Counted from the first letter of the stretch, positions 1-5,140 are shown. The stretch: 6,482 nt of DNA from Candidatus Thorarchaeota archaeon (GCA_019057595.1 DXJI01000050.1:1-6482), one strand, 5' to 3'. Numbers and translations are program-made. Notes: generated from the sequence alone by a model not told the origin.

Positions 1-274
1 ACAGCAAATGGAGGATACGGTATCTTTGAAGCGACACATCTTTGTTTGACTTCTTCCGTCCATTTTCTATAATGTTTCATCAGTACGCGGCTTCTAGGTG
101 ATGCCTCTTCAAGCAAACTTCTGGGAGTATCCATGTAGTTCATTGGAAAGGTTAGTATTTGAACTATTGTGCAGATTTCCAAATCTCGCCCTCCGCACCA
201 CTTCTTCTTTAATGGACTACAAACACTACTTGCACAATCTCCTAATTATCATGTTCTATCGAAATCGTTACTGT
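1..274. other. AT-rich stretch without a convincing gene
   Basis: I see no convincing protein or RNA gene here. Short open frames exist, for example from about 98 on the plus strand, but they encode no recognisable domain and run antisense into the end of the membrane-protein gene. The only notable element is the tRNA-3'-end-like repeat at 182-200. The base composition is visibly more AT-rich than the conserved operon on the right side of the window, which would fit accessory DNA. Confidence 0.5.
182..200 (+). repeat. tRNA 3'-end fragment, copy 1 (putative att site)
   Basis: The 19-mer AATCTCGCCCTCCGCACCA occurs here and again, exactly, at 743-761. It parses as a tRNA 3' end: AAT (T-loop 58-60), CTCGC (3' T-stem), CCTCCGC (3' acceptor strand), discriminator A and encoded CCA. 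The preceding bases (TCCA at 178-181) still resemble a T-loop, but no 5' acceptor strand GCGGAGG or anticodon arm lies upstream, so this is a fragment and not a tRNA gene. A pyrimidine-rich tract follows the CCA, as after many archaeal tRNA genes. Integrases often leave such fragments as attachment-site remnants. The repeat is certain; the att reading is inference. Confidence 0.6.
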
Positions 275-685
275 TTACAAAACATCATCGTTCAAATCAT
301 TCTCCATTGCTTCAATTCCAATCATACCCGGAAGTAAATACACTAGAGAAATGAGAGATAGTAGGAGGGAAAATTGGGTATTGATAGCTATGGCTCCGAC
401 AGCAAAGAGAACACCACACAAGAGAGATATGCGAAACCACCAGCAAATATCTCCAAAATCTTCGACCCTGTGATTTCTAACTTGATAGCCCCAATATAAT
501 GGATATACAAAGAGTGCGATCAGAGAGAGAATAGTTATTCCAAAAAGGATTCCTGCTGAAGAAAACATGACATTAGAGCTGACTTGACTTTTCCCATTAA
601 TATAGACCGTTAGGAAAAATGCAGGAACCATTAGATACCCTTGAGCGATAAGAATCCTTGAGATGACCTTCTCGTCGCAAACCAA
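275..685 (-). CDS. small four-helix membrane protein of unknown function
   Basis: I do not recognise the family. The 136-residue product has four hydrophobic segments at about residues 10-29, 40-64, 84-102 and 104-123, with a short charged N-terminus, a polar loop at about 68-82 (RNHRVEDFGD) and an acidic C-terminal tail (EAMENDLNDDVL). It is therefore probably an integral membrane protein with both ends on the same side. No catalytic motif is visible. The start is TTG: a strong Shine-Dalgarno GAGGAG (692-697) sits six bases upstream, and an in-frame TAA lies just before it, so no longer form is possible. The gene stands alone between two tRNA-3'-end repeats, is AT-rich, and could be cargo of an integrated element. 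The Shine-Dalgarno and the clear helix pattern argue that it is real; function is open. Confidence 0.6.
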   Translation of the reverse strand: MVCDEKVISRILIAQGYLMVPAFFLTVYINGKSQVSSNVMFSSAGILFGITILSLIALFVYPLYWGYQVRNHRVEDFGDICWWFRISLLCGVLFAVGAIAINTQFSLLLSLISLVYLLPGMIGIEAMENDLNDDVL

Positions 686-691
686 TACTTA

Positions 692-697
692 CTCCTC
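692..697 (-). promoter_or_regulatory. Shine-Dalgarno of the membrane-protein gene
   Basis: The minus strand reads GAGGAG, then the six-base spacer TAAGTA, then TTG. The match and spacing are near ideal and decide the TTG start at 685. Confidence 0.6.
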
Positions 698-742
698 AAA
701 TATATTATCACCCCACAAAATGAAAAAAGTGCCGGATTGCTG

Positions 743-761
743 AATCTCGCCCTCCGCACCA
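743..761 (+). repeat. tRNA 3'-end fragment, copy 2 (putative att site)
   Basis: This is an exact second copy of the 19-mer at 182-200, in the same orientation, 561 bp further on. Upstream bases (GATTGCTG) no longer resemble a T-loop or T-stem, so similarity to a tRNA stops at the repeat edge. A pyrimidine-rich tract (TCTTCTATTCT) again follows the CCA. The two copies bracket the membrane-protein gene. No third copy on either strand was noticed in the rest of the window. Confidence 0.6.
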
Positions 762-767
762 TCTTCT

Positions 768-782
768 ATTCTGAATCAGAAT
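768..782. repeat. perfect 15-base palindrome
   Basis: ATTCTGA and TCAGAAT flank a single central A. The palindrome begins seven bases after the second tRNA-like repeat. It could be a protein-binding or recombination-accessory site, or chance; no other copy was noticed. Confidence 0.3.
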
Positions 783-884
783 TTATTTTCAAAGCATTTT
801 GTAGCTGCTTGATGTCGATGTTTCTTGGCGTGATATCGTTCCTCAATGAGAGTGTTATGATATTTTGTCCACTTTGAAGAAATT

Positions 885-897
885 CAGAAAAAAAGGA
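885..897 (-). terminator. candidate T-run terminator downstream of ssb
   Basis: The minus strand carries TTTTTTT at 894-888, within a pyrimidine-rich context, about 80 bases after the ssb stop codon. Archaeal RNA polymerase commonly terminates at T-runs without a hairpin. A five-bp hairpin (ACAGC-TATT-GCTGT, 936-949) lies between stop codon and T-run but is not adjacent to it. Confidence 0.35.
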
Positions 898-974
898 GAA
901 TTTGTGAGCAATCATTATTGATCGCCCACAATCAAACAGCTATTGCTGTCTTAGATTTTATCTATGTTGAAGGT

Positions 975-1532
975 CTAGTATCTACGACGTCTGTTGCCGC
1001 CGCCACCACCGTAGCCGCCGCCGCCACCACCGCGTCGATCTCGGCCGCCGCCGCCACCACCGTAGCCGCCGCCGCCACCTCGGCCGCCGCCGCCGCCACC
1101 ATAGCCTCCGCCACCACGACCACCGCCGCCACCGTAGCTCCTGCGTGGTCTGTCGTCTTCATGCTCTTCAAGAGACATGTCGACATCCATGTTGACTTCT
1201 TCTATGGTTTCTTCTGCCTGATCAAGTTTTCCGTACCTACCAACATTTAGTCGTAGGTTTCCTCGAAAGAGTCCGGTGTATCCATTGGTCAGATTATAGG
1301 TAGTGCCTTCTGCAACGTTATCAATAGCATCGTCCCAGAGTGGAACTTGAACAGTTCCGCTAGTGTCACCAACGGTGACATCGCAAACACGGTGAGATGA
1401 TCCATCCCTGCGGGACTCAATCTCACGCTCTTCACCCATACTAATCACCTTGAAAGAAATGGTGACATTTTTCATTTGTGGCTTTAGTTCAGCCACTGTA
1501 GCCTCAATTGGCTCACGTTCTTCATAACCCAT
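975..1532 (-). CDS. single-stranded DNA-binding protein, one OB fold plus Gly/Arg-rich tail
   Basis: This 185-residue protein should bind single-stranded DNA (or RNA) during replication and repair, like Sulfolobus SSB and human SOSS-B1. Residues about 10-105 form the OB fold: KVISMGEEREIES, then VCDVTVGDTSGTVQVPLWDD with the family's typical tryptophan at 66, then the strands TYNLTNGYTGLFRGNLRLNVGRYGKL, which match the TNGY...RGxLxLxxGRYGKI pattern of the family. An acidic linker follows (about 107-127), then an Arg/Tyr/Gly tail (128-185) of RGG and YGGG repeats ending in NRRRRY. The ATG is preceded by GAGTGA eight bases upstream. The gene is a single unit facing away from the oxidoreductase, with a candidate T-run terminator behind it. 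The OB fold is clear; preference for DNA over RNA is inferred from the family. Confidence 0.85.
   Translation of the reverse strand: MGYEEREPIEATVAELKPQMKNVTISFKVISMGEEREIESRRDGSSHRVCDVTVGDTSGTVQVPLWDDAIDNVAEGTTYNLTNGYTGLFRGNLRLNVGRYGKLDQAEETIEEVNMDVDMSLEEHEDDRPRRSYGGGGGRGGGGYGGGGGGRGGGGGYGGGGGGRDRRGGGGGGYGGGGGNRRRRY
978..1151 (-). repeat. GGN-codon low-complexity tract encoding the RGG/YGG tail
   Basis: The DNA is dominated by GGC/GGT glycine codons with interspersed Arg and Tyr codons, giving a very GC-rich tract of imperfect 15-18-base repeats (seen as GCCGCCGCCACC on the plus strand). It is prone to slippage or misassembly. Opposite-strand frames reading Ala/Thr here are by-products of the repeat. 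Confidence 0.8.
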
Positions 1533-1771
1533 TGTTATTCACTCGCTAATTGCGATATGCAAGTCTTCAAAACTAGTGTAGTATCTCTCTGTGAAATTTA
1601 CGATGCCTGAAAAAACTCTCGATAATTCCTACGATAGAAAACGCTTCTCGCTTCTCGTGTACCTGCATATTTCACCAAGAATGACCCCTTATGAACTTGT
1701 GTACAGTGGCCTCTTTTGTCTAAATTGCCTATTTTCTGATCTTGGACCATATTTTCTTCAATGAGAATTTC

Positions 1772-1953
1772 AAAACGAGCGTGTAATTGGACCCACCCAG
1801 GTACGATGAGGCAAAGTCGTACCCCTTGCGCGGGTGGGTCCGTGGGAGGGAGTTGTCTTCTGAAGTTTCAGGGGGACTCGGCGCGCTGGTATCATGATCC
1901 AATGGGGGATTATTGGTGGCGAGTCCCTGAAGATGTGCTGAATCTTGGATTCA
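1772..1953 (-). ncRNA. candidate structured RNA, family unknown
   Basis: Four nested or serial inverted repeats fill this stretch. They are: a 6-bp hairpin TGAATC/GATTCA (1939-1953); an 8-bp helix GGGACTCG (1873-1880) with CGAGTCCC (1920-1927), extended by TTCA (1867-1870) with TGAA (1928-1931) across a two-base bulge; an inner CCAAT/ATTGG (1899-1903, 1912-1916); and a 10-bp helix GGACCCACCC (1789-1798) with GGGTGGGTCC (1832-1841), enclosing a 7-bp helix GGTACGA/TCGTACC (1800-1806, 1817-1823). The minus strand is favoured. TTATATT at 1974-1980 is correctly placed for transcription from about 1950-1953, exactly where the first hairpin begins, and TTTT (1775-1772) follows the last helix. I do not recognise SRP, RNase P, C/D, H/ACA or a known riboswitch. 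A long 5' leader or plus-strand transcript is possible. Confidence 0.45.
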
Positions 1954-1972
1954 TACTTCAATTCGCTACAGT

Positions 1973-1980
1973 CAATATAA
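1973..1980 (-). promoter_or_regulatory. TATA-like box for the candidate minus-strand RNA
   Basis: The minus strand reads CTTATATTG. An archaeal start about 25 bases downstream would fall near 1950, at the base of the first hairpin of the candidate RNA. The same A/T-rich sequence reads AATATAAG on the plus strand, so direction is not settled by the box alone. Confidence 0.35.
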
Positions 1981-2065
1981 GACCGTAATGACAAGGAGCG
2001 CCGCTTTCGTAGTGGTAAAATGAATATCCATAGCACTTCTTGGACAGCTCGTGAACGATGGCAAC

Positions 2066-2073
2066 CTATAAAG
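2066..2073 (+). promoter_or_regulatory. TATA box of the oxidoreductase gene
   Basis: CTATAAAG lies about 45 bases before the TTG start. A transcript starting about 25 bases downstream, near 2095, would have a leader of roughly 19 bases that still includes the AGAGGAG Shine-Dalgarno at 2104-2110. Confidence 0.5.
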
Positions 2074-2113
2074 GTCGAGAATTACGCGGGCAGTCTGGAA
2101 CGTAGAGGAGTGG

Positions 2114-3121
2114 TTGACGTCGTCATCTCGAAGAATCGGAATCGTTGGAACAGGCAACATGGGACGTATACATGCAAGAATTCTCGCTGACATGGGTGTC
2201 CTCGTAGGTGTTGCTGACATGAATCTCTCCTGTGCCAATGAGGTGGCAGAAACCTACAATGTGAAGTCATTCAATGACTTTGAGAGCATGATTGAGGAAA
2301 CCAAACCTGATGGAGTCGTGATTGCCACACCAACGTCAACCCACGCGAATATTGCAGAATCAATTGCCACAAAATATGATGACATTCGTGGACTGTTGAT
2401 TGAGAAACCTCTTGCCAGTACACTTGAGGATGGCAAGAAAGTTGCTAAGATCGTCAATGAGAAGAAAATTGTCACACTGATCTCTCATTCTGAGATATAC
2501 AACCCAATCGTGGGTAGGGCACTGTCTCTCATTGATACAGATGCAATTGGTAAACCACTGACTGTGATCCATGACAGGAGGGGATTTGTTCCTCCAGAGA
2601 GAATTCCTTCATTGGGAGATGTCTTCGAGGACATCGGTGTGCATGACTTTGACATTATGGCTCGAATCAGTAAGGGTCCTGCAACACTCTACGCCCAGAG
2701 CAATACTTCTGGTGGCATCCACAATAGTGGGACTGTCATGGTGAAGTTCAACGAGGGAACTGAACACTTCTTCCACCTTTCAAGACAATATGCTGGAAGA
2801 AGACGCTACATGGATGTGTCAGGAACAAAAGGCGCCTTGGTCTTGGACCTCTTTGGCCAAATCATCAAAGTCCAGCATCTCAACCAAGCACCAATGGCCA
2901 AGAGTGATACAATCAGACTTCCTGAGATGGGAGCGACGATAAAGGTCTACGGAGAGCCTGTTCGAGAGGTACTCAATGACTTTCTGAGCTGTATCAAGAC
3001 TGGTGATACTCCTAAGGTCAGCATAGAGGATGCTCTGTGTGCATTGCAGATTGTTGAGGCGGCAAGAGAGAGTGCAGAATCCGGCAAGGTCATCGACATA
3101 AACGTGAAACCTAGAGCTTAA
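2114..3121 (+). CDS. Gfo/Idh/MocA-family NAD(P)-dependent oxidoreductase
   Basis: This 335-residue cytoplasmic dehydrogenase would oxidise or reduce a sugar, inositol or similar hydroxy compound with NAD(P); the substrate cannot be read from sequence. The N-terminal Rossmann domain shows GTGNMG at 12-17, with the strand RRIGIVG before it. The family signature EKP is at 97-99, in LLIEKPLAS. A D-x3-H pair at 173-177 (DIGVHDFD) fits the catalytic/substrate region. The C-terminal alpha/beta half includes TVMVKFNEGTEHFFHLSR. Length is normal. The start is TTG: an in-frame TAA at 2069-2071 limits extension, the next ATG would destroy the nucleotide-binding motif, and AGAGGAG lies just upstream, though with only three bases between. 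Context gives no pathway, since neighbours on the same strand are absent. Its 3' end overlaps the methylthiotransferase gene by 11 bp. Confidence 0.85.
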   Translation: MTSSSRRIGIVGTGNMGRIHARILADMGVLVGVADMNLSCANEVAETYNVKSFNDFESMIEETKPDGVVIATPTSTHANIAESIATKYDDIRGLLIEKPLASTLEDGKKVAKIVNEKKIVTLISHSEIYNPIVGRALSLIDTDAIGKPLTVIHDRRGFVPPERIPSLGDVFEDIGVHDFDIMARISKGPATLYAQSNTSGGIHNSGTVMVKFNEGTEHFFHLSRQYAGRRRYMDVSGTKGALVLDLFGQIIKVQHLNQAPMAKSDTIRLPEMGATIKVYGEPVREVLNDFLSCIKTGDTPKVSIEDALCALQIVEAARESAESGKVIDINVKPRA

Positions 3122-4400
3122 TCTCACCATTCAGATGGGTCCTCTCTGCAGAGGTGATTTCCACATTTACTGTCGAACCCAGATTCTTTTCTTCCTGTAT
3201 TATCACAGTCTTGTATGACTCGTTTCTTCCAACTATTCCGCCCTTGGAGCCTTTCTCTGTGAGAATGATAGGACCCGACCAACCTACCCACGATTCGTTC
3301 GATTCTCTAAGAATATCATTGACTAGAATCGTGAGTGCTCTACTTCTGTTCTTCTTAGTGTCAGTATTCACTTTGTTTTTTGATTTTGAAGCCAGTGTCC
3401 CTGGTCTGTCACCATACTTCGAGATGTTGACCACAGAAGGTCGTATCATTCGAATCACATCCAGCGTCTGCTCAAAATCTGAATCGTTCTCCCCGGGAAA
3501 ACCCGCTATGATGTCAGTTGCAATTGTCGCGTCACTGAATCGTTCACGGATCCTACCCACAATCATTTCCCACTCAGCGACCGTATATCGACGCTTCATG
3601 GCTTTGAGAACTGAGTCACTTCCAGTCTGCAGAGGTATGTGGAAGAACTTGAAGAATCGTGGACTTTCCATTGCTTCAAGGATATCATCAATCGAGTCCA
3701 GTACCAAGTTGGGATTGAACATCCCTAGTCTGAACTTGTGTGTTCCTTCGATTTGTCCAACATCGTCGAGTAGCGAGGCAAGTGTTTCTCCTGTATCAGA
3801 ACCAAAGACAGCTGCGTCTTGAGATGTGAGTCGGATTTCTTTGTAACCAAGATGTGTACATCGTTCTATGACGCGGTGGATATCATCGACAGAGTAACTT
3901 CTCACCTGACCTCTTGCAAATCTCACTGCACAATACGCGCAGTTCCCCAGACAACCCTCACAGATGGGGACTGTACAGATCACACTATCGGGAGGTCCTT
4001 CGAACCATTTCAGTTTAGAAACCTCATCAGAGTCGAGATGCTGGATGCCGCGCTCACCACTAAGGATACGCGGAACTACAGATGCTAGAGATTCGATGGA
4101 CTGAGGACCTAATATTGCCGCATAATCTGGAATGGCTCGTTCAATCCTAGAGAGCGAGATTCTTGGAAGACATCCAGCTACCACGACTGGGGAGGTCTCT
4201 TTGGACAACTCTTCGAGCCTGTGGATGATTCTATCCTCTGTAGGTTCTTTCACGCCACAAGAATTCAGGATTATCAGATCGGCATCATGAATCTCTTGAA
4301 CTCGTTCCGCATCCAGTTTTTGAAGACGTCCCACAATAATGTCAGAATCTGCAGTGTTGAGAGAACACCCATATGTTTCAAGATAGAATTTGAGGGTCAC
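3111..4400 (-). CDS. tRNA N6-threonylcarbamoyladenosine methylthiotransferase, archaeal/CDKAL1 type
   Basis: This radical-SAM enzyme adds a 2-methylthio group to t6A37 of tRNAs that read ANN codons, giving ms2t6A. With the start chosen it has 429 residues, normal for the archaeal family. The N-terminal UPF0004 domain supplies the auxiliary cluster cysteines C12 (YLETYGCSLN), C48 (LNSCGVKEPTEDR) and C77 (VAGCLP). The SAM cluster motif CxxxCxxC is at 150-157 (CLGNCAYC). HIPLQTGSDSVLKAMKRRY (254-272) and DIIAGFPGE (296-304) follow. A TRAM RNA-binding domain occupies about 367-429. I prefer the GTG at 4398-4400: AGGTG sits seven bases upstream, translation then begins MTLKFYLETYGC as in relatives, and the overlap with the sulfur-carrier gene disappears. 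ATGs at 4425-4427, 4446-4448 and 4455-4457 would add 9, 16 or 19 non-conserved residues. It is the last gene of the operon. Confidence 0.9.
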   Translation of the reverse strand: MTLKFYLETYGCSLNTADSDIIVGRLQKLDAERVQEIHDADLIILNSCGVKEPTEDRIIHRLEELSKETSPVVVAGCLPRISLSRIERAIPDYAAILGPQSIESLASVVPRILSGERGIQHLDSDEVSKLKWFEGPPDSVICTVPICEGCLGNCAYCAVRFARGQVRSYSVDDIHRVIERCTHLGYKEIRLTSQDAAVFGSDTGETLASLLDDVGQIEGTHKFRLGMFNPNLVLDSIDDILEAMESPRFFKFFHIPLQTGSDSVLKAMKRRYTVAEWEMIVGRIRERFSDATIATDIIAGFPGENDSDFEQTLDVIRMIRPSVVNISKYGDRPGTLASKSKNKVNTDTKKNRSRALTILVNDILRESNESWVGWSGPIILTEKGSKGGIVGRNESYKTVIIQEEKNLGSTVNVEITSAERTHLNGEIKL

Positions 4401-4407
4401 GGTATTG

Positions 4408-4412
4408 CACCT
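4408..4412 (-). promoter_or_regulatory. Shine-Dalgarno deciding the GTG start of the methylthiotransferase
   Basis: The minus strand reads AGGTG, then CAATACC, then GTG. The site overlaps the TAG stop of the sulfur-carrier gene (4411-4413), so termination and re-initiation are likely coupled. A second AGGTG lies eight bases further upstream. Confidence 0.55.
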
Positions 4413-4704
4413 ATCCACCTTGTACATGGGGGAGGATGGCAATCTCATCGTCCTCACTCACGATAATGTCCACTCCACCTAGAGTATCAACGTCTTTCTT
4501 GTTCAGTATGACAATGAGGTTTCCACTGATTTCGTCTTTGTCCATTATCAGCTTGTAGAGCTCTTTACCACTCTGTTTGACAATCGTTTCGATTACTCGG
4601 CGTACTGTGGAGCCTTCTGGAACCTCCACTTCTATGACTTTCTTTCCAAGTAGCCGTCTTATCGGCCCAAACGACTTGAACAGGACTCTCAATGAACTGA
4701 CCAT
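4411..4704 (-). CDS. MoaD/ThiS-type ubiquitin-like sulfur carrier protein
   Basis: The 97-residue protein is a beta-grasp sulfur carrier or small archaeal modifier. Such proteins are adenylated at the C-terminal Gly-Gly by an E1-like enzyme and carry thiocarboxylate sulfur to molybdopterin or tRNA, or are conjugated to proteins. The signature end is present: VDIIVSEDDEIAILPHVQGG, with the family's D-E-I-x-I-L-P-x-V-x-G-G pattern and the diglycine as the final residues. The N-terminal strand LRVLFKSFGPIRRLLG and EVPEGSTVRRVIETIV also fit MoaD. It starts 20 bases after the LpdD-like gene with no strong Shine-Dalgarno, suggesting translational coupling, and ends 10 bases before the methylthiotransferase. 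No E1 enzyme or molybdopterin gene is in the window, so the partner is unknown. Confidence 0.8.
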   Translation of the reverse strand: MVSSLRVLFKSFGPIRRLLGKKVIEVEVPEGSTVRRVIETIVKQSGKELYKLIMDKDEISGNLIVILNKKDVDTLGGVDIIVSEDDEIAILPHVQGG

Positions 4705-4724
4705 TGAAGCCCTGAGTGAGTAGA

Positions 4725-5096
4725 CTATTCAGCTTTTTGATAGTGCGAAATGGCATCCTGGACAAGGGAATCCACTACAGAAATGATCTCTTCGATGTCA
4801 TTTTTGGTCGCATTATCATAGTGTATACCCACTGTCACAATTGTAGGCGTTTCAAGGGCTTTGCAAATTTTTTCCGCTGCAGTGTTAGCAACCACATAGT
4901 CCTTGTGCCCAGGTAGTGTCATAGTACTCACGCTGACTGTCGTGGCGTCCCTGTAATGACTAGGCGTCGGATATGCCACAGCTGTACCGCCGATGTGATG
5001 GGCATCACCACCATAGATTGCTATCAGGAGGTCATTCCCAATCTCCTTCACATCCAAGAAGATGGTGTGACGTCCCGCCTCTCTCTCGAATATCAT
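4725..5096 (-). CDS. LpdD-like (prenylated-flavin chaperone-like) small protein
   Basis: The 123-residue protein resembles the LpdD/EcdD family, small proteins that accompany UbiD-type decarboxylases and help with their prenylated FMN cofactor; the fold resembles proteasome-assembly chaperones. Features that guide this call from memory are DLLIAIYGGDAHHIGGTAVAYP (about 23-44), then STMTLPGHKDYVVANTAAEKICKAL (about 57-81), and a final strand-helix IVTVGIHYDNATKNDIEEI. There is no signal peptide, membrane segment or cysteine-rich site. The ATG is supported by GGTGA six bases upstream. The gene follows gcvPB after 44 bases and precedes the sulfur carrier by 20. No UbiD or UbiX gene is visible here, so a direct decarboxylase role is not shown by context, and the archaeal members may do something else. 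Confidence 0.65.
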   Translation of the reverse strand: MIFEREAGRHTIFLDVKEIGNDLLIAIYGGDAHHIGGTAVAYPTPSHYRDATTVSVSTMTLPGHKDYVVANTAAEKICKALETPTIVTVGIHYDNATKNDIEEIISVVDSLVQDAISHYQKAE

Positions 5097-5140
5097 CGTT
5101 CATCACCAAGCTGAACTCACCTGTAATCCTTTCGGTGGCA

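Larger units (their letters stand above)
686..974. other. intergenic stretch with repeat, palindrome and T-run
   Basis: No protein gene is supported here. It holds the Shine-Dalgarno of the membrane-protein gene (692-697), the second tRNA-3'-end repeat (743-761), a perfect 15-base palindrome (768-782), a small hairpin (936-949) and an A7 run at 888-894 that reads as T7 on the minus strand, downstream of ssb. Confidence 0.5.
1533..2113. other. 581-base gap between divergent genes, holding a structured region
   Basis: No protein gene is supported. The outer part (1533-1770) is AT-rich; I find no clear TATA box for ssb in it and only minor repeats, such as a tandem CGCTTCT near 1641. The central part (about 1772-1953) is GC-rich and full of inverted repeats and is listed separately as a candidate RNA. 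The right end carries a minus-strand TATA-like box (1974-1980) and the oxidoreductase promoter (2066-2073). Confidence 0.6.

Noticed and set aside
178..200. Intact tRNA gene ending at the CCA
   Set aside because: No complementary acceptor 5' strand, D-arm or anticodon arm is present in the 100 bases upstream of either copy.
98..354. Two short overlapping plus-strand frames (79 and 61 codons)
   Set aside because: They show no recognisable domain, run over the tRNA-like repeat and into the antisense of the membrane-protein gene, and have no convincing start signal.
918..1250. Plus-strand Ala/Thr-rich open frame opposite ssb
   Set aside because: It is the reverse complement of the glycine-codon repeat, with no domain of its own; the minus-strand OB fold and Shine-Dalgarno identify the real gene.
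1533..1610. TATA box for ssb
   Set aside because: TAAATTTC near 1595 and GATACTAC near 1580 on the minus strand are weak and not clearly better than background, so none is called.
1789..1841. H/ACA guide RNA or C/D box RNA
   Set aside because: The internal loop is 8 bases on one side and 1 on the other, so there is no symmetrical guide pocket. ACA lies only loosely after the helix on the minus strand, and full C (RTGATGA) and D boxes in the right arrangement are missing.
1761..2036. Open frames on both strands across the structured region
   Set aside because: The sequence is dominated by inverted repeats, which leave frames open by chance; the translations (rich in Trp, Arg and Pro) show no domain.
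2020..2190. Plus-strand 56-codon frame beginning MNIHSTSWTARERW
   Set aside because: It spans the oxidoreductase TATA box and overlaps that gene out of frame, has only a weak purine signal upstream, and matches nothing I recognise.
3141..3154. Hairpin CCTCT-CTGC-AGAGG after the oxidoreductase stop as a terminator
   Set aside because: It lies within the coding sequence of the methylthiotransferase and no T-run follows directly; the 5-bp stem may be coincidence.
3154..3822. Long plus-strand frame (222 codons) opposite the methylthiotransferase
   Set aside because: The minus strand carries all conserved methylthiotransferase motifs; the plus-strand product is Ser-rich and without a domain, as expected of an antisense frame.
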